The notes under the pieces were generated by a model. It did not search any database. It was not told where the DNA came from and saw only the letters and a list, made by a program, of their open reading frames with translations. Below are positions 1-9,649 of a stretch of 64,000 nucleotides of DNA, in pieces. Source of the stretch: Rhodosalinus halophilus (lineage in GTDB: Bacteria; Pseudomonadota; Alphaproteobacteria; Rhodobacterales; Rhodobacteraceae); contig NZ_QNTQ01000002.1 in the NCBI RefSeq assembly GCF_003298775.1, positions 1 to 64,000 on the forward strand. The letters are read 5' to 3'. The stretch's first letter is position 1. Every line of letters begins with the position of its first letter. The position numbers and the translations under genes are program-made.

Positions 1-1
1 G

Positions 2-73
2 ACCCTGCCCGCGGCGCTGGCGCCCTGGCTGGGCGGCGCGCGGCGGATCGACGCCGAGGGGCGGCTGGGCTGA
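2..73 (+). CDS. C-terminal end of an unidentified protein (partial)
   Basis: Only the last 23 codons and a TGA stop lie in the window. The readable tail contains APWLGGARRIDAEGRLG, which is not enough to name a family. Codon use (G/C in third positions) matches the surrounding real genes, and the downstream spacer carries a terminator-like repeat, which fits a true gene end. The function is unknown. Confidence 0.5.
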   Translation, partial: TLPAALAPWLGGARRIDAEGRLG

Positions 74-79
74 GACTGG

Positions 80-170
80 CCGGGGGCTCTGCCCCCGGAC
101 CCCCGGGGTATTTGGAGACCATTGAAAGAGAGGCGGTGGTCATGGCTTTCAATGGTCCACAAATACCCAA
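80..170. repeat. Dispersed GC-rich repeat, copy A, with a long inverted repeat
   Basis: A GGGGG/CCCCC hairpin (82-96) is followed by the tail motif CCCCCGGGGTATTTGG. The tail then forms a 23-bp imperfect inverted repeat: 106-128 pairs with 146-168 with only a 2-base internal mismatch, around a 17-base loop. It lies between convergent gene ends (the partial gene and the LysR gene), so it could end transcription from both sides. It shares the PyCCCCCCGRGGTATTT-type core with copies near 2.5, 10.3, 13.3, 30.4 and 49.2 kb but lacks the second small hairpin. Confidence 0.75.
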
Positions 171-209
171 TCCGGGCGCTTGCGACAGGCGCCGAGGCTG
201 GTTCGACGG

Positions 210-1109
210 TCAGCCGCCGGCCCCGAGGCTTTGCCGGCCCATCCAGTCGCGGAAGGCCTTGAGCGGCGGATAGTCTGCCCGCGCGCGCGGCCAGACGAGC
301 CAGTAAGCCCCCCGGCCTGTCACCGCCTCGCCCCAGGCGCGGGTGAGGCGGCCGTCGGCGAACTCCGCGTCCGCCAGGAACTCGGGCAGCAGAGCGACCC
401 CCACGCCGGCGATGGCGGCCTGCGTCATCGTGGCGAACTGGTCGAAGATCATGCCCTGCGGACTCGCCCCCTCGATGCCGTGGTGGGCGAACCAGCGCTC
501 CCAGGCGCGGGGGCGCGTCTCGAGCTGGAGCAGCGGCAGGCGCAGCAGATCCTCGGCCCGCGCGATCGGATGCGCCTTGAGGAACGCGGGCGCGCAGGCG
601 GCCACCAGTGGTTCGTCGCCAAGCTTGAGGTGGTCGCAGCCCGGCCGGTCGGGCGCGCCGAAATGGATCGCGGCGTCGAAGCCCTCCGCCTCGAAATCCA
701 CGGCGCGCAGGCGCGTGGCCAGGTTGATCGTCACGCCGGGATGCGCCGACAGGAACGCCGGCAGCCGCGGCGCGAGCCAGCGCGTGCCGAGCGCCGGCAG
801 GATCGCGAGCGACAGCGTGCCGCCGCCCGGATTCGCGGTCAGTTCCATCGAGGCGCGGCCGATGAGGTCGAGCGCCTGGGCCACGCTGCGGCCGTAGTGG
901 CGCGCGGCCTCCGTGGGCACGAGCGCACGGCGCTCGCGCAGGAAGAGCTCGGTGCCGAGCTGCGCCTCGAGGCTCTGGATATGGCGGCTGACCGCGCCCT
1001 GGCTCATGCCGAGTTCCTCCGCCGCGGCGGTGGTCGAGCCGGCGCGCAGCACCGCCTCGAAGGCGCGCAGCAGGGCGAGCGAGGGCAGGTAACGGCGCGA
1101 CCAGGGCAT
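210..1109 (-). CDS. LysR-family transcriptional regulator (GcdR-like)
   Basis: A 299-residue LysR regulator. The N-terminal winged helix-turn-helix is at about residues 9-68 (AAEELGMSQGAVSRHIQ) and the periplasmic-binding-like effector domain at about 90-295. It belongs to the GcvA/GcdR branch by overall pattern. It is transcribed divergently from the adjacent glutaryl-CoA dehydrogenase gene, the arrangement known for regulators that activate gcdH in response to glutarate or lysine breakdown products. The specific effector is inferred from position only. The 117-bp shared spacer holds the likely operator. Confidence 0.85.
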   Translation of the reverse strand: MPWSRRYLPSLALLRAFEAVLRAGSTTAAAEELGMSQGAVSRHIQSLEAQLGTELFLRERRALVPTEAARHYGRSVAQALDLIGRASMELTANPGGGTLSLAILPALGTRWLAPRLPAFLSAHPGVTINLATRLRAVDFEAEGFDAAIHFGAPDRPGCDHLKLGDEPLVAACAPAFLKAHPIARAEDLLRLPLLQLETRPRAWERWFAHHGIEGASPQGMIFDQFATMTQAAIAGVGVALLPEFLADAEFADGRLTRAWGEAVTGRGAYWLVWPRARADYPPLKAFRDWMGRQSLGAGG

Positions 1110-1140
1110 GACGTATGCCTAAAGTACATGGATGGATGCC

Positions 1141-1179
1141 GGAAAGGCGTTTTTCCCTGCGCTGCGGAAATAGTATAAG
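1141..1179 (+). promoter_or_regulatory. Putative gcdH promoter with overlapping dyad
   Basis: TTTTCC (1151-1156) and TATAAG (1174-1179) are 17 bases apart. A small dyad, GGAAA (1141-1145) against TTTCC (1152-1156), overlaps the weak -35 element and is a plausible binding half-pair for the divergent LysR protein. The weak -35 fits an activator-dependent promoter. This is inference from pattern only. Confidence 0.35.
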
Positions 1180-1226
1180 ACCTGTGACGAAGTCAGATCC
1201 GGGCCATCCCGGAGGAAGGAGAGCCC

Positions 1227-2456
1227 ATGACCCTCGACAACCCCGTCCCCGAACTCAAGGCCAAGGACAAGCCGGACCTCGGCCGCTTCGACTGGGAGGA
1301 TGCGTTCCGCCTCGACACCCAGCTCGAGGAGGACGAGCGGATGATCCGCGACAGCGCCCGCGCCTATGCGCAGGAGAAGCTGCAGCCGCGGGTGATCGAG
1401 GCCTTCAACGAGGAAAAGACCGACCCGGAGATCTTCCGCGAGATGGGGGAGATGGGGCTTCTGGGCGTGACGATCCCCGAGCAGTACGGCGGGCTCGGCG
1501 CGGGCTACGTGAGCTACGGCCTCGTGGCGCGCGAGATCGAGCGCGTCGATTCGGGCTACCGCTCGATGATGTCGGTGCAGTCGAGCCTGGTGATGTATCC
1601 CATCTACGCCTACGGCTCCGAGGAACAGCGGCAGAAATACCTGCCGAAGCTGGCTTCGGGCGAGTGGATCGGCTGCTTCGGCCTGACCGAACCCGACGCA
1701 GGCTCGGACCCCGGCGCGATGAAGACCCGCGCGGAGAAGACCGACGGCGGCTACCGCCTGACCGGGTCGAAGATGTGGATCTCGAACTCGCCCATCGCCG
1801 ACGTCTTCGTGGTCTGGGCGAAGTCGGACGCACATGACGGCAAGATCCGCGGCTTCGTGCTCGAGAAGGGGATGAAGGGCCTCTCGGCGCCCAAGGTGGC
1901 CAACAAGCTGTCCTTGCGCGCCTCGATCACCGGCGAGATCGTGATGGACGGCGTCGAGGTGGGCGAGGACGCTCTGCTGCCCCATGTCGAGGGGCTGAAG
2001 GGCCCCTTCGGCTGCCTCAACCGCGCGCGCTACGGCATTTCCTGGGGCGTGCTGGGCGCGGCGGAATTCTGCCTGCACGCCTCGCGGCAGTACGGCCTCG
2101 ACCGCAAGCAGTTCGGCAAGCCCATCGCGCAGACGCAGCTCTTCCAGAAGAAGCTCGCCGACATGATGACCGAGATCTCGCTGGGCCTGCAGGGCTCGCT
2201 GCAGGTGGGCCGGCTCATGGACCGGGCCGAGGCCGCGCCCGAGATGATCTCGATCGTCAAGCGCAACAACTGCGGCAAGGCGCTCGAGATCGCGCGCCAC
2301 GCCCGCGACATGCATGGCGGCAACGGCATCTCGGCCGAGTTCCAGGTGATCCGCCACATGCTGAACCTCGAGACGGTGAACACCTACGAGGGCACGCATG
2401 ACGTGCATGCGCTGATCCTGGGCCGCGCGATCACCGGGCTGCAGGCCTTTATGTGA
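1227..2456 (+). CDS. gcdH: Glutaryl-CoA dehydrogenase
   Basis: A 409-residue flavoprotein of the acyl-CoA dehydrogenase family that oxidises and decarboxylates glutaryl-CoA to crotonyl-CoA in lysine, hydroxylysine and tryptophan breakdown, passing electrons to ETF. The family signatures are present: [11 protein letters not shown] in the middle domain, SKMWISNSP, and the C-terminal NTYEGTHD, whose Glu388 aligns with the catalytic base of glutaryl-CoA dehydrogenases. The C-terminus [10 protein letters not shown] is characteristic of GcdH rather than of short-chain acyl-CoA dehydrogenases. A good ribosome site (GGAGG) precedes the ATG. The divergent LysR gene is its probable regulator. Confidence 0.95.
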   Translation: MTLDNPVPELKAKDKPDLGRFDWEDAFRLDTQLEEDERMIRDSARAYAQEKLQPRVIEAFNEEKTDPEIFREMGEMGLLGVTIPEQYGGLGAGYVSYGLVAREIERVDSGYRSMMSVQSSLVMYPIYAYGSEEQRQKYLPKLASGEWIGCFGLTEPDAGSDPGAMKTRAEKTDGGYRLTGSKMWISNSPIADVFVVWAKSDAHDGKIRGFVLEKGMKGLSAPKVANKLSLRASITGEIVMDGVEVGEDALLPHVEGLKGPFGCLNRARYGISWGVLGAAEFCLHASRQYGLDRKQFGKPIAQTQLFQKKLADMMTEISLGLQGSLQVGRLMDRAEAAPEMISIVKRNNCGKALEIARHARDMHGGNGISAEFQVIRHMLNLETVNTYEGTHDVHALILGRAITGLQAFM

Positions 2457-2466
2457 GATGCCGGCG

Positions 2467-2545
2467 GAGGGGGGCCGTCTGCCCCCCTCTGGCCCGTTCC
2501 GGGCCATTCACCCCCCGAGGGTATTTCCGGCAAGAGGAAGACCGG
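2467..2545 (+). repeat. Dispersed two-hairpin repeat, copy B (downstream of gcdH)
   Basis: Hairpin 1 pairs 2467-2475 with 2481-2489 (9 bp, loop CGTCT). Hairpin 2 pairs GGCCCG (2491-2496) with CGGGCC (2500-2505) around TTC. The conserved tail CACCCCCCGAGGGTATTT then CAAGAGGAAG follows. It begins 11 bases after the gcdH stop, so a terminator or mRNA 3'-end role is likely. Confidence 0.8.
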
Positions 2546-2749
2546 GCCGGGCAGGCGCACCGGCCCGAAACCGCCGTGCGGGCCAGCCGGGATATTGACA
2601 GAACGCGGCAGATACCCCATTTCACGTCTCGCGACGTTACGGCTATCGACTACTGCTGCTCCTATCGGCTCAGTTTCTCGATCCTGCACTGACCGAGCCA
2701 CGCTGCCGCAATTCCGCGGGCAGCACACGACACGACTAGGAGACAGACG
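2546..2749 (+). other. Intergenic leader region of the cold-shock gene
   Basis: No gene is seen. A TTGACA hexamer (2595-2600) is a candidate -35, with only a poor -10 at 17 bases. If used, it gives an untranslated leader of over 100 bases, typical of cspA-type genes whose leader RNA folds in a temperature-dependent way. A purine-rich ribosome site (TAGGAGACAG) precedes the ATG. Confidence 0.4.
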
Positions 2750-2956
2750 ATGGCCAACGGCACCGTCAAATGGTTCAACACCACCAAAGGCTACGGCTTC
2801 ATCGCGCCCGAGAGCGGCGGCAAGGATGTGTTCGTGCACATCTCGGCTGTCGAGCGTTCGGGCCTGACCGGCCTCGCCGACAACCAGAAGGTCACCTATG
2901 ACCTCGAGACCGGCCGCGACGGCCGGCAGTCGGCGGTGAACCTCGCGCTCGCCTGA
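2750..2956 (+). CDS. Cold-shock domain protein (CspA family)
   Basis: A 68-residue single cold-shock (OB-fold) domain that binds single-stranded nucleic acid and melts RNA secondary structure. Both RNA-binding motifs are intact: KGYGFI (RNP1) and VFVHIS (RNP2), after the family start GTVKWFN. The length is normal for the family. It is monocistronic, with a long leader upstream and a strong terminator downstream. Whether it is induced by cold or is constitutive cannot be told from sequence. Confidence 0.95.
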   Translation: MANGTVKWFNTTKGYGFIAPESGGKDVFVHISAVERSGLTGLADNQKVTYDLETGRDGRQSAVNLALA

Positions 2957-2979
2957 GCCGGGCTCACATTCCGTTTGAC

Positions 2980-3008
2980 GGGCCGTCCCTCGGGGCGGCC
3001 CGTTTTCG
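2980..3008 (+). terminator. Intrinsic terminator of the cold-shock gene
   Basis: GGGCCGTCCC pairs with GGGGCGGCCC (2980-3001, one G-U pair, very tight loop), followed by a T-rich run CGTTTTCGTTT. It starts 23 bases after the stop codon and runs to the end of the convergent tesA gene. Confidence 0.85.
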
Positions 3009-3010
3009 TT

Positions 3011-3688
3011 TCAGCTGCCGGCCGCGCGGGCGGCCTGCGCGAGCTCAAGCACCCTTGGGCCCAGCGCCTCGACGATCCGCGCCACGCCTCTCGCGTTGGG
3101 GTGGATGCCGTCGGCCTGCAGGAAGCGGCGGGCTGTGGCCGGGTCGCCGTCCTCCGCCAGCGGCGCGAGGAAATTTTCGACGTAAAGCGTGTCGAACCTG
3201 GCGGCGAGCTCGGGATACATCGCGTCGAAGGCGGCCTTGTAGTCCGGGCCGTAGTTGCCGGTGGCCTCGAGTCCCACGAGCAGCACGGGCAGGTCGCGGC
3301 CCCGGGCCACCTCGAGGATGCCGCGCAGGTTCGCGCGGCTGACGGCAGGATCGATGCCGCGCAGCAGGTCGTTGCCGCCCAAGGCCACGATCATGCCGTC
3401 CACCTCGTCGGTCAGCGACCATTCCACGCGGGCGAGGCCACCCGCCGTGGTGTCGCCGGAGACGCCGGCGTTGACGAGGTCCACCTCTGCGTCTCGCGCG
3501 TCGAGCCAGTCCTGCATCTGCGGCACGAATCCCTCGGCCTCCGGCAGGCCGTAGCCCTGCGTCAGGCTATCGCCCATGGCCAGCAGCGTGACCTCCTGCG
3601 CGGAGGCAGGGGCGGCGGCGAGGAAGACGGCGGCGACCATCGCCTTGGCTTCGCGCAGGCGCGGCCCATATGTGAGGCTCGTGAGCAT
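3011..3688 (-). CDS. tesA: Arylesterase / lysophospholipase of the SGNH family (TesA-like)
   Basis: A 225-residue GDSL/SGNH hydrolase that cleaves acyl esters and thioesters. Four family blocks are visible: GDSLTQGYG (nucleophile Ser), NAGVSGDT, GGNDLL, and DGIHPN (Asp/His pair). A hydrophobic stretch after RLREAK ending APASA-Q is a signal peptide, so the mature enzyme is periplasmic. The start at 3688 keeps the charged n-region. An internal Met 16 codons on would leave a shorter signal. It is divergent from the YbbA/YbbP-type transporter genes, the same arrangement as tesA-ybbA-ybbP in E. coli. Confidence 0.92.
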   Translation of the reverse strand: MLTSLTYGPRLREAKAMVAAVFLAAAPASAQEVTLLAMGDSLTQGYGLPEAEGFVPQMQDWLDARDAEVDLVNAGVSGDTTAGGLARVEWSLTDEVDGMIVALGGNDLLRGIDPAVSRANLRGILEVARGRDLPVLLVGLEATGNYGPDYKAAFDAMYPELAARFDTLYVENFLAPLAEDGDPATARRFLQADGIHPNARGVARIVEALGPRVLELAQAARAAGS

Positions 3689-3703
3689 GACCCGGACCCT
3701 TCC

Positions 3704-4392
<689 letters not shown>

Positions 4393-4396
<4 letters not shown>

Positions 4397-6921
4397 GCTG
4401 GCCGGCCGCCACCCGCATCGCCCGGCGCGAGTTGCGCGGGGGGCTCCGGGGCTTTCGCATCTTCCTCGCCTGCCTCGCGCTGGGCGTCGCGGCCATTGCG
4501 GGCGTGGGCAGCATCCGCGCCGCGATCGAGGGCGGGCTCGCCGCCGAGGGCGCGGTGCTGCTGGGCGGGGACGCGGAGGCGGAATTCACCTATCGCTTCG
4601 CCACCGATGAAGAGCGCGCCTTCTTCGAGGAGGCGGCAGAAGAGGTTTCCGAGATCGTCGATTTCCGCTCGATGGCGGTGGTCGAGCGGGGCGAGGAAAC
4701 GGAACGCGCACTGACGCAGGTCAAGGCGGTGGACGGCGCCTATCCGCTGGTGGGAGAGGTCGTGCTGGAGCCCGCGATGCCGGTCTCGCAGGCGCTGGAC
4801 GGGCGCGACGACCTGCCCGGCGGCGTTATGGAGCGGGTGCTGGCCGACCGGCTGGGCCTCTCCCCCGGCGATCGCTTTCGGCTGGGCACGCAGGATTTCG
4901 TGCTGACCGCGATCCTCGCGCGCGAGCCGGATGCGGCGGGCGACGGCTTCGGCCTTGGGCCGCGCACGCTGGTGCGCACGGAGGCGCTGGCCGGCTCGGG
5001 ACTGATCGCGCCGGGCACTCTGTTCTCGACGAAATACCGGCTGGACCTGCCGGCGGACGCGGACCTCGACGCGCTGCGCGCCGAGGCGCTGGACCGCTTC
5101 GAGGAGTCAGGGCTCCGCTGGCGCGACGCGCGCAACGGCGCGCCGGGGATCGCGGAGTTCGTCGACCGGCTGGGCGCCTTCCTCGTGCTGGTGGGGTTGT
5201 CGGGGCTCGCCGTGGGCGGCATCGGCGTCTCGGCGGCGGTGCGCGCCTATCTCGCGGAAAAGACCGGCGTGATCGCCACGCTCAGGACGCTGGGCGCGGA
5301 CCGGACGACGGTGTTCCGCACCTACTTCATACAGATCGGGGCGCTGGCGGCGCTGGGCATCGTCATCGGGCTCTTGCTGGGGGCGCTGGTGCCGCTGGCC
5401 TTCGCGCCACTGATCGAGGCACGGCTGCCGGTGCCGGCGCGCTTCGGCCTTTACCCCGGACCGCTGGTCGAGGCCGCGCTCTACGGCGTGCTCACCGCGC
5501 TGATCTTCACCCTCTGGCCGCTGGCGCGGACCGAGGAGGTGCGCGCCGCCACGCTCTTTCGCGACGCGCTGGAAGGCGCGCGCGCCCTGCCCGCGCCGCG
5601 CTTCGTGGCGGCCACGGTGGCGCTCGTCGCGGCGCTTCTTGGCCTCGCCGTCTGGTTCTCGGGCAATGCGGAGCTGACGCTCTGGACCGCCGGCGGGATC
5701 GCCGGGGCGCTGGTGCTGCTCGCGCTTTCGGCGGAGGGGCTGCGCTGGGTCGCCCGGCACGCCGCCCCCGTGGCGCGCGGCCGGGCCGCGCTGCGCTGGG
5801 CGCTCGACGCGATCGGGGCGCGGCGGGGCGCGGTGGCGCCGGTGGTGCTGTCGCTGGGTCTGGGCCTGTCGGTGCTGGCAGCCATCGGACAGATCGACGG
5901 CAACCTGCGCGCCGCCATCGCCCGCGACCTGCCCGAGGTGGCGCCGAGCTACTTCTTCGTCGACATCCAGAAGGACCAGATGCCAGGCTTTCGCGACCGG
6001 CTGGACGGCGACCCGGCAGTGTCGAAGGTCGACAGCGCGCCGATGCTGCGCGGCATCATCACGCGGATCAACGGGCAGCCGGCGGCGGAGGTGGCAGGCG
6101 GCCACTGGGTGATCCAGGGCGACCGCGGCGTGACCTATTCCGCGACCCCGCCCGAGGGCACGGTCCTTACCGCGGGCGAGTGGTGGCCCGAGGATTATAC
6201 CGGCCCGCCGCTGGTGAGTTTCGCCGCCGAGGAGGCCGCCGAGATCGGGCTGCAGCTGGGCGACACGCTGACCGTCAACATCCTTGGCCGCGAGATCACG
6301 GCGGAGGTGGCGAATTTCCGCGTCGTGGACTTCTCGACCGCGGGCATCGGCTTCATCATGGCGATGAACCCCGCGGCACTCGAGGCCGCGCCGCACAGTT
6401 TCATCGCCACGGTCTATGCCGAGGAAGCGGCGGAGGCGGCCATCCTGCGCGACCTCGCCTCGGCCTATCCCAACATCACCGCGATCCGTGTCCGCGACGC
6501 GATCGACCGGGTCTCGGAGCTGCTGGCCGGCATCGCCTCGGCCACTGCCTGGGGCGCCTCGGCCACGTTGCTGGTAGGGTTCCTCGTCCTGATCGGCGCG
6601 GCCGCCGCCGGCGAGGGCGCGCGCACCTACGAGGCCGCGGTGCTCAAGACGCTGGGCGCGGCGCGCGCGCGGATCCTCGCCAGCTTCGCGCTGCGCGCCG
6701 GGCTGATCGGCGCGGGCGCGGCGGCGGTCGCGCTGGCCGCCGGCATCGGCGGCGGCTGGGCGGTCACGCATTTCGTGATGGAGACGGATTTCGCCGTGAT
6801 CTGGCCCTCGGTGCTGGGAATCGTGGCGGGCGGCGTGCTGGCCACGCTGGGGGCCACGCTGGCCTTCGCCTGGCGGCCGCTGGCGGCGCGTCCCGCGCAG
6901 GTGCTGCGCGCACGCGAATAG
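4393..6921 (+). CDS. FtsX-family ABC transporter permease (YbbP type)
   Basis: An 842-residue inner-membrane protein with an N-terminal transmembrane helix, a periplasmic domain, an FtsX core around residues 255-400, a second periplasmic domain, and a second FtsX core near the C-terminus (after about 705). The duplicated core and total length match the YbbP/LolE-like predicted lysophospholipase-L1 biosynthesis permeases. It overlaps the ATPase gene by 4 bases, and one operon is certain. The two genes probably form one exporter or lipid-handling complex. Confidence 0.9.
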
Positions 6922-6976
6922 GCTTGCCGCGCCGCGGCGCGGCTGGCACATGCGGCGTTCAGCCAGGGAGCCGCCG

Positions 6977-7810
6977 ATGCCTTTCACCGCCGCCAGGGAA
7001 GCGCAGATCGTCAACCTGATCCGCCGCGCCGCGCGGGCGGAGATCCTGCCCCGCTTCCGCGCGCTCCACGAGTCGGAGATCGCCGCCAAGACCGGGCCCG
7101 ACGATCTGGTGACAGAGGCCGACACCGCCGCCGAGGCGATGATCGCGCGGGGGCTTGCCGCGCTCTTCCCCGAGGCGCTGATCGTGGGCGAGGAGGCGGC
7201 AGAGGCCGACCCCGCCCTGGCCGACCGCATCGCCGAGGCCGAGCTGTCCTTCATTGTCGATCCCGTGGACGGGACGTGGAACTTCGCCCGCGGCCTGCCG
7301 CTCTTCGGCGTGATCCTCGCCGCCTGCCGGCGGGGCGAACCGGTCTGGGCGATGATCCACGACCCCGTCTGCGACGACTGGATCACCGCGGCGGAAGACC
7401 GGCCGACGCGGCTGGAGCGCCCCGGCCGCCCGCACCGACGCTTGCGAATGGCGCCGGCGCGCGAGATCGCGGAGATGTCAGGATTCGTGCCCCTGACCCT
7501 CGTCCCGGAGGACCGGCGCCCGGCCGTCGCAGCCCTGTTGCCGGAGTTCCGCCGCGCCACCTCTCTGCGCTGCTCGGCGCATGAATACCGGCTGCTCGCG
7601 CGGGGGCACGCCGACTTCTGCGTGGGCGTCGATCCGAAGCCCTGGGACCACGCCGCGGGCGTGCTGATCTGCCGGCAGGCGGGTGGCTACACCGCTTTCC
7701 TCGACGGCGCGCCCTACACCGCCGCGCGGCGCGAGGGCGCCCTGCTCACCGCCGCCTCGGCCGACGGCTGGGCGCGTCTCGCCGAGCGTTTCGCCGCGCT
7801 CGCGGCCTGA
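6977..7810 (+). CDS. Inositol monophosphatase family protein
   Basis: A 277-residue Mg-dependent phosphatase of the IMPase/CysQ/HisN superfamily. The metal-binding motifs are present: LVTEADT, then IVDPVDGTWNFARG (the DPxDGTxNF box) and PWDHAAG near the C-terminus. The start at 6977 is preferred because GGGAG lies just ahead, whereas the upstream in-frame ATG at 6950 has no clear ribosome site. The substrate is unsettled: it may be inositol phosphate, histidinol phosphate or PAP, since the family cannot be resolved by eye. Confidence 0.88.
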   Translation: MPFTAAREAQIVNLIRRAARAEILPRFRALHESEIAAKTGPDDLVTEADTAAEAMIARGLAALFPEALIVGEEAAEADPALADRIAEAELSFIVDPVDGTWNFARGLPLFGVILAACRRGEPVWAMIHDPVCDDWITAAEDRPTRLERPGRPHRRLRMAPAREIAEMSGFVPLTLVPEDRRPAVAALLPEFRRATSLRCSAHEYRLLARGHADFCVGVDPKPWDHAAGVLICRQAGGYTAFLDGAPYTAARREGALLTAASADGWARLAERFAALAA

Positions 7811-7850
7811 CCCGGGCGGCGGCCCGCTGGGCGAGGGCGTGCCTTCCGGG

Positions 7851-8417
7851 TCACTCCCGCCGGTGCGTCGCCGCCGTGAGCGCCGCCCGGTCGTAGAGCC
7901 CCGAGAGCAGATCGAGCACCTGCGCCGCCTCGCCGAAGCCGCGCTCCGGATCATCGAGCCGCGCGACGAGAGCCACCAGCAGTTCGCGCCGCGCCCGGGC
8001 GTAGCGATCCGTCACCTCGCGCCCCTTCTCGGTCACCGAGTAGACCACGCCCGTGCGCGAGGCGCCCTCGCGCTCGACCAGGCCGGCCTTCATCAGCTTG
8101 CGCAACCCGTACTGGATGTTCGGGATGTCCTCGCGGTTGGTCAGCCGCGCGAGCTCCTTCACCGATTTCGGCCGGTCCTTCATCCGCACGACGTGCAGCA
8201 GCGCGTTCTCCGGCCCGCTGGCCTGGATGCCCGCGCTCAGCGCGAGGCACTCCGCCTGCCAGCGGCCGAAACTCTCGAAGCTGCGCATCAGCGCGTATTC
8301 GAGCTCCGTGAGCCGCACCTCGAGCGGGTCGCCGGCAAGGTGCCAGCGGCGATCCACATCCCCCGCGTCGTCCGAAGCGACGGCCGATTCGCGGGCCCTG
8401 TCACCCTTCTTGACCAT
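7851..8417 (-). CDS. MarR-like winged-helix transcriptional regulator
   Basis: A 188-residue regulator with a winged helix-turn-helix in the middle (SVKELARLTNREDIPNIQYG then LRKLMKAGLVERE) and flanking dimerisation helices. It is longer than a minimal MarR protein because of a charged N-terminal tail. It is divergent from the RutA-like monooxygenase gene across an unusually AT-rich 109-bp spacer, so it probably controls that operon. The ligand is unknown. Confidence 0.8.
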   Translation of the reverse strand: MVKKGDRARESAVASDDAGDVDRRWHLAGDPLEVRLTELEYALMRSFESFGRWQAECLALSAGIQASGPENALLHVVRMKDRPKSVKELARLTNREDIPNIQYGLRKLMKAGLVEREGASRTGVVYSVTEKGREVTDRYARARRELLVALVARLDDPERGFGEAAQVLDLLSGLYDRAALTAATHRRE

Positions 8418-8526
8418 GCCTAACAGGATGACTTGCCGAGGGAATCCTGAAAAGTGAATTTTTGCTTTGATTTTTTGTTTGAAATTTCATCCTATTTTCA
8501 CACCAAAGAGACCAAGGGAGGCTTCC
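8418..8526. promoter_or_regulatory. AT-rich divergent control region
   Basis: The spacer between the MarR-like gene and the monooxygenase gene is strikingly AT-rich compared with its surroundings. It contains a perfect 10-bp palindrome TGAAATTTCA (8480-8489), and a matching pair AGGATG (8428-8433) and CATCCT (8488-8493), which are reverse complements. These are candidate operator halves. A strong ribosome site AGGGAGG sits before the 8527 ATG. Confidence 0.45.
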
Positions 8527-9645
8527 ATGCGCGCGTTTCTCGCAGGCGACCACTTCAAGCTCGGCACCTTCTCGTCCAACTGCTCGTCCGGCATGACCGT
8601 GACGAAGGTGGACGAGCGCTGGGACAACAGCTGGGACAACAATCTGCGCCTCGCGCAGATGCTCGACGCGGCCGGCATCGATTTCATGCTGCCGATCGCC
8701 CGCTGGATCGGCTACGGCGGCGAGACCGACTTCCACCACAACGTGCTCGAGACGATGACCTGGGCCACGGCGCTGCTCGCCCGGACCGAGCGCCTCACCG
8801 TCTTCGCCACCATGCACACGGCGGCCAACAACCCCGTCGTCGTGGCCAAGCAGATCGCCACCGCCGACCAGGTGGGCAAAGGCCGCATCGGGCTCAACAT
8901 CGTCGCCGGCTGGAACAAGCCCGAGTACGAGGCGCTGGGCCTCGATCTGCCCGACGATCACGAGACCCGCTACGCCTACGCGCAGGAATGGTTCGACGTG
9001 GTGCAGAAGCTCTGGCAGAGCGAGGGCGCCTTCGACTGGGACGGCCGCTTCTTCCGGCTGAAGAACGTGCTGGGCCACCCGCACCCGGTGGACGGCCGCC
9101 CGCCGATCCTGAACGCCGCCGGCTCGGGACAGGGCCGCGAGTTCGCCACCCGCAACGCCGACTATCTCTTCACTCCCGCCATCGACCTCGAGCGCTCGAA
9201 GGGCGAGGTTCAGGAGATCAAGGACCAGGCCGCCGCCAAGGGCCGCAAGGTAGGCGTGCTCACCTTCTCCCACGTCTGCTGCCGCCCGACCGAGAAGGAG
9301 GCGCAGGAGTATCACCACTGGTACGCACAGGAGAACGCCGACTGGGAAGCGGTGGACAACCTCGTCAACCTGCAGTTCGCCAACGCCCAGAGCTTCCCGC
9401 ACGACCTGCTGGCGCTGATCCGCGACCGCATGGCCGCGGGCCATGGCGGCTTCCCGCTGATCGGCACGCCCGACCAGGTGGCCGACGGCATCGAGCAACT
9501 GGCGCAGGCGGGCTTCGCGGGCTCGACGCTGTCGTTCCTCGACTACGCCGAGGAGTTCCCCTACTTCCGCGACGAGGTGCTGCCGCGCCTGGCCGCGAAG
9601 GGGCTGCGCCCCGCACCGGGCGAGGCAGCGACGGCGGCGGAGTGA
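8527..9645 (+). CDS. Luciferase-like flavin monooxygenase (RutA-like)
   Basis: A 372-residue LLM-class flavin-dependent oxygenase with a TIM-barrel fold. Blocks shared with RutA and SsuD-type enzymes include GFDxxLP-type IDFMLPIARWIGYGG, then LLARTERLTVFATMHTA, GLNIVAGWNKPEYEALG, and the phosphate-loop region ILNAAGSGQGREFA. RutA is the pyrimidine oxygenase that opens the uracil ring, but the other rut genes are absent here, so the substrate is probably different. It sits 4 bases before a nitroreductase-family gene that could supply reduced flavin or act on the product, and is divergent from a MarR-like regulator. A self-contained inducible catabolic module is the best reading. Confidence 0.82.
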   Translation: MRAFLAGDHFKLGTFSSNCSSGMTVTKVDERWDNSWDNNLRLAQMLDAAGIDFMLPIARWIGYGGETDFHHNVLETMTWATALLARTERLTVFATMHTAANNPVVVAKQIATADQVGKGRIGLNIVAGWNKPEYEALGLDLPDDHETRYAYAQEWFDVVQKLWQSEGAFDWDGRFFRLKNVLGHPHPVDGRPPILNAAGSGQGREFATRNADYLFTPAIDLERSKGEVQEIKDQAAAKGRKVGVLTFSHVCCRPTEKEAQEYHHWYAQENADWEAVDNLVNLQFANAQSFPHDLLALIRDRMAAGHGGFPLIGTPDQVADGIEQLAQAGFAGSTLSFLDYAEEFPYFRDEVLPRLAAKGLRPAPGEAATAAE

Positions 9646-9649
9646 CGCG

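Noticed and set aside
5107-7560. An 817-codon open frame on the minus strand opposite the YbbP-type permease
   Set aside because: Extreme Arg/Ala/Gly content and no domain; it spans two real genes on the other strand, so it is a codon-bias artefact.
8527-9645. Naming the monooxygenase rutA
   Set aside because: Sequence blocks are shared, but rutB-rutG are absent and the regulator and partner differ from known rut operons.
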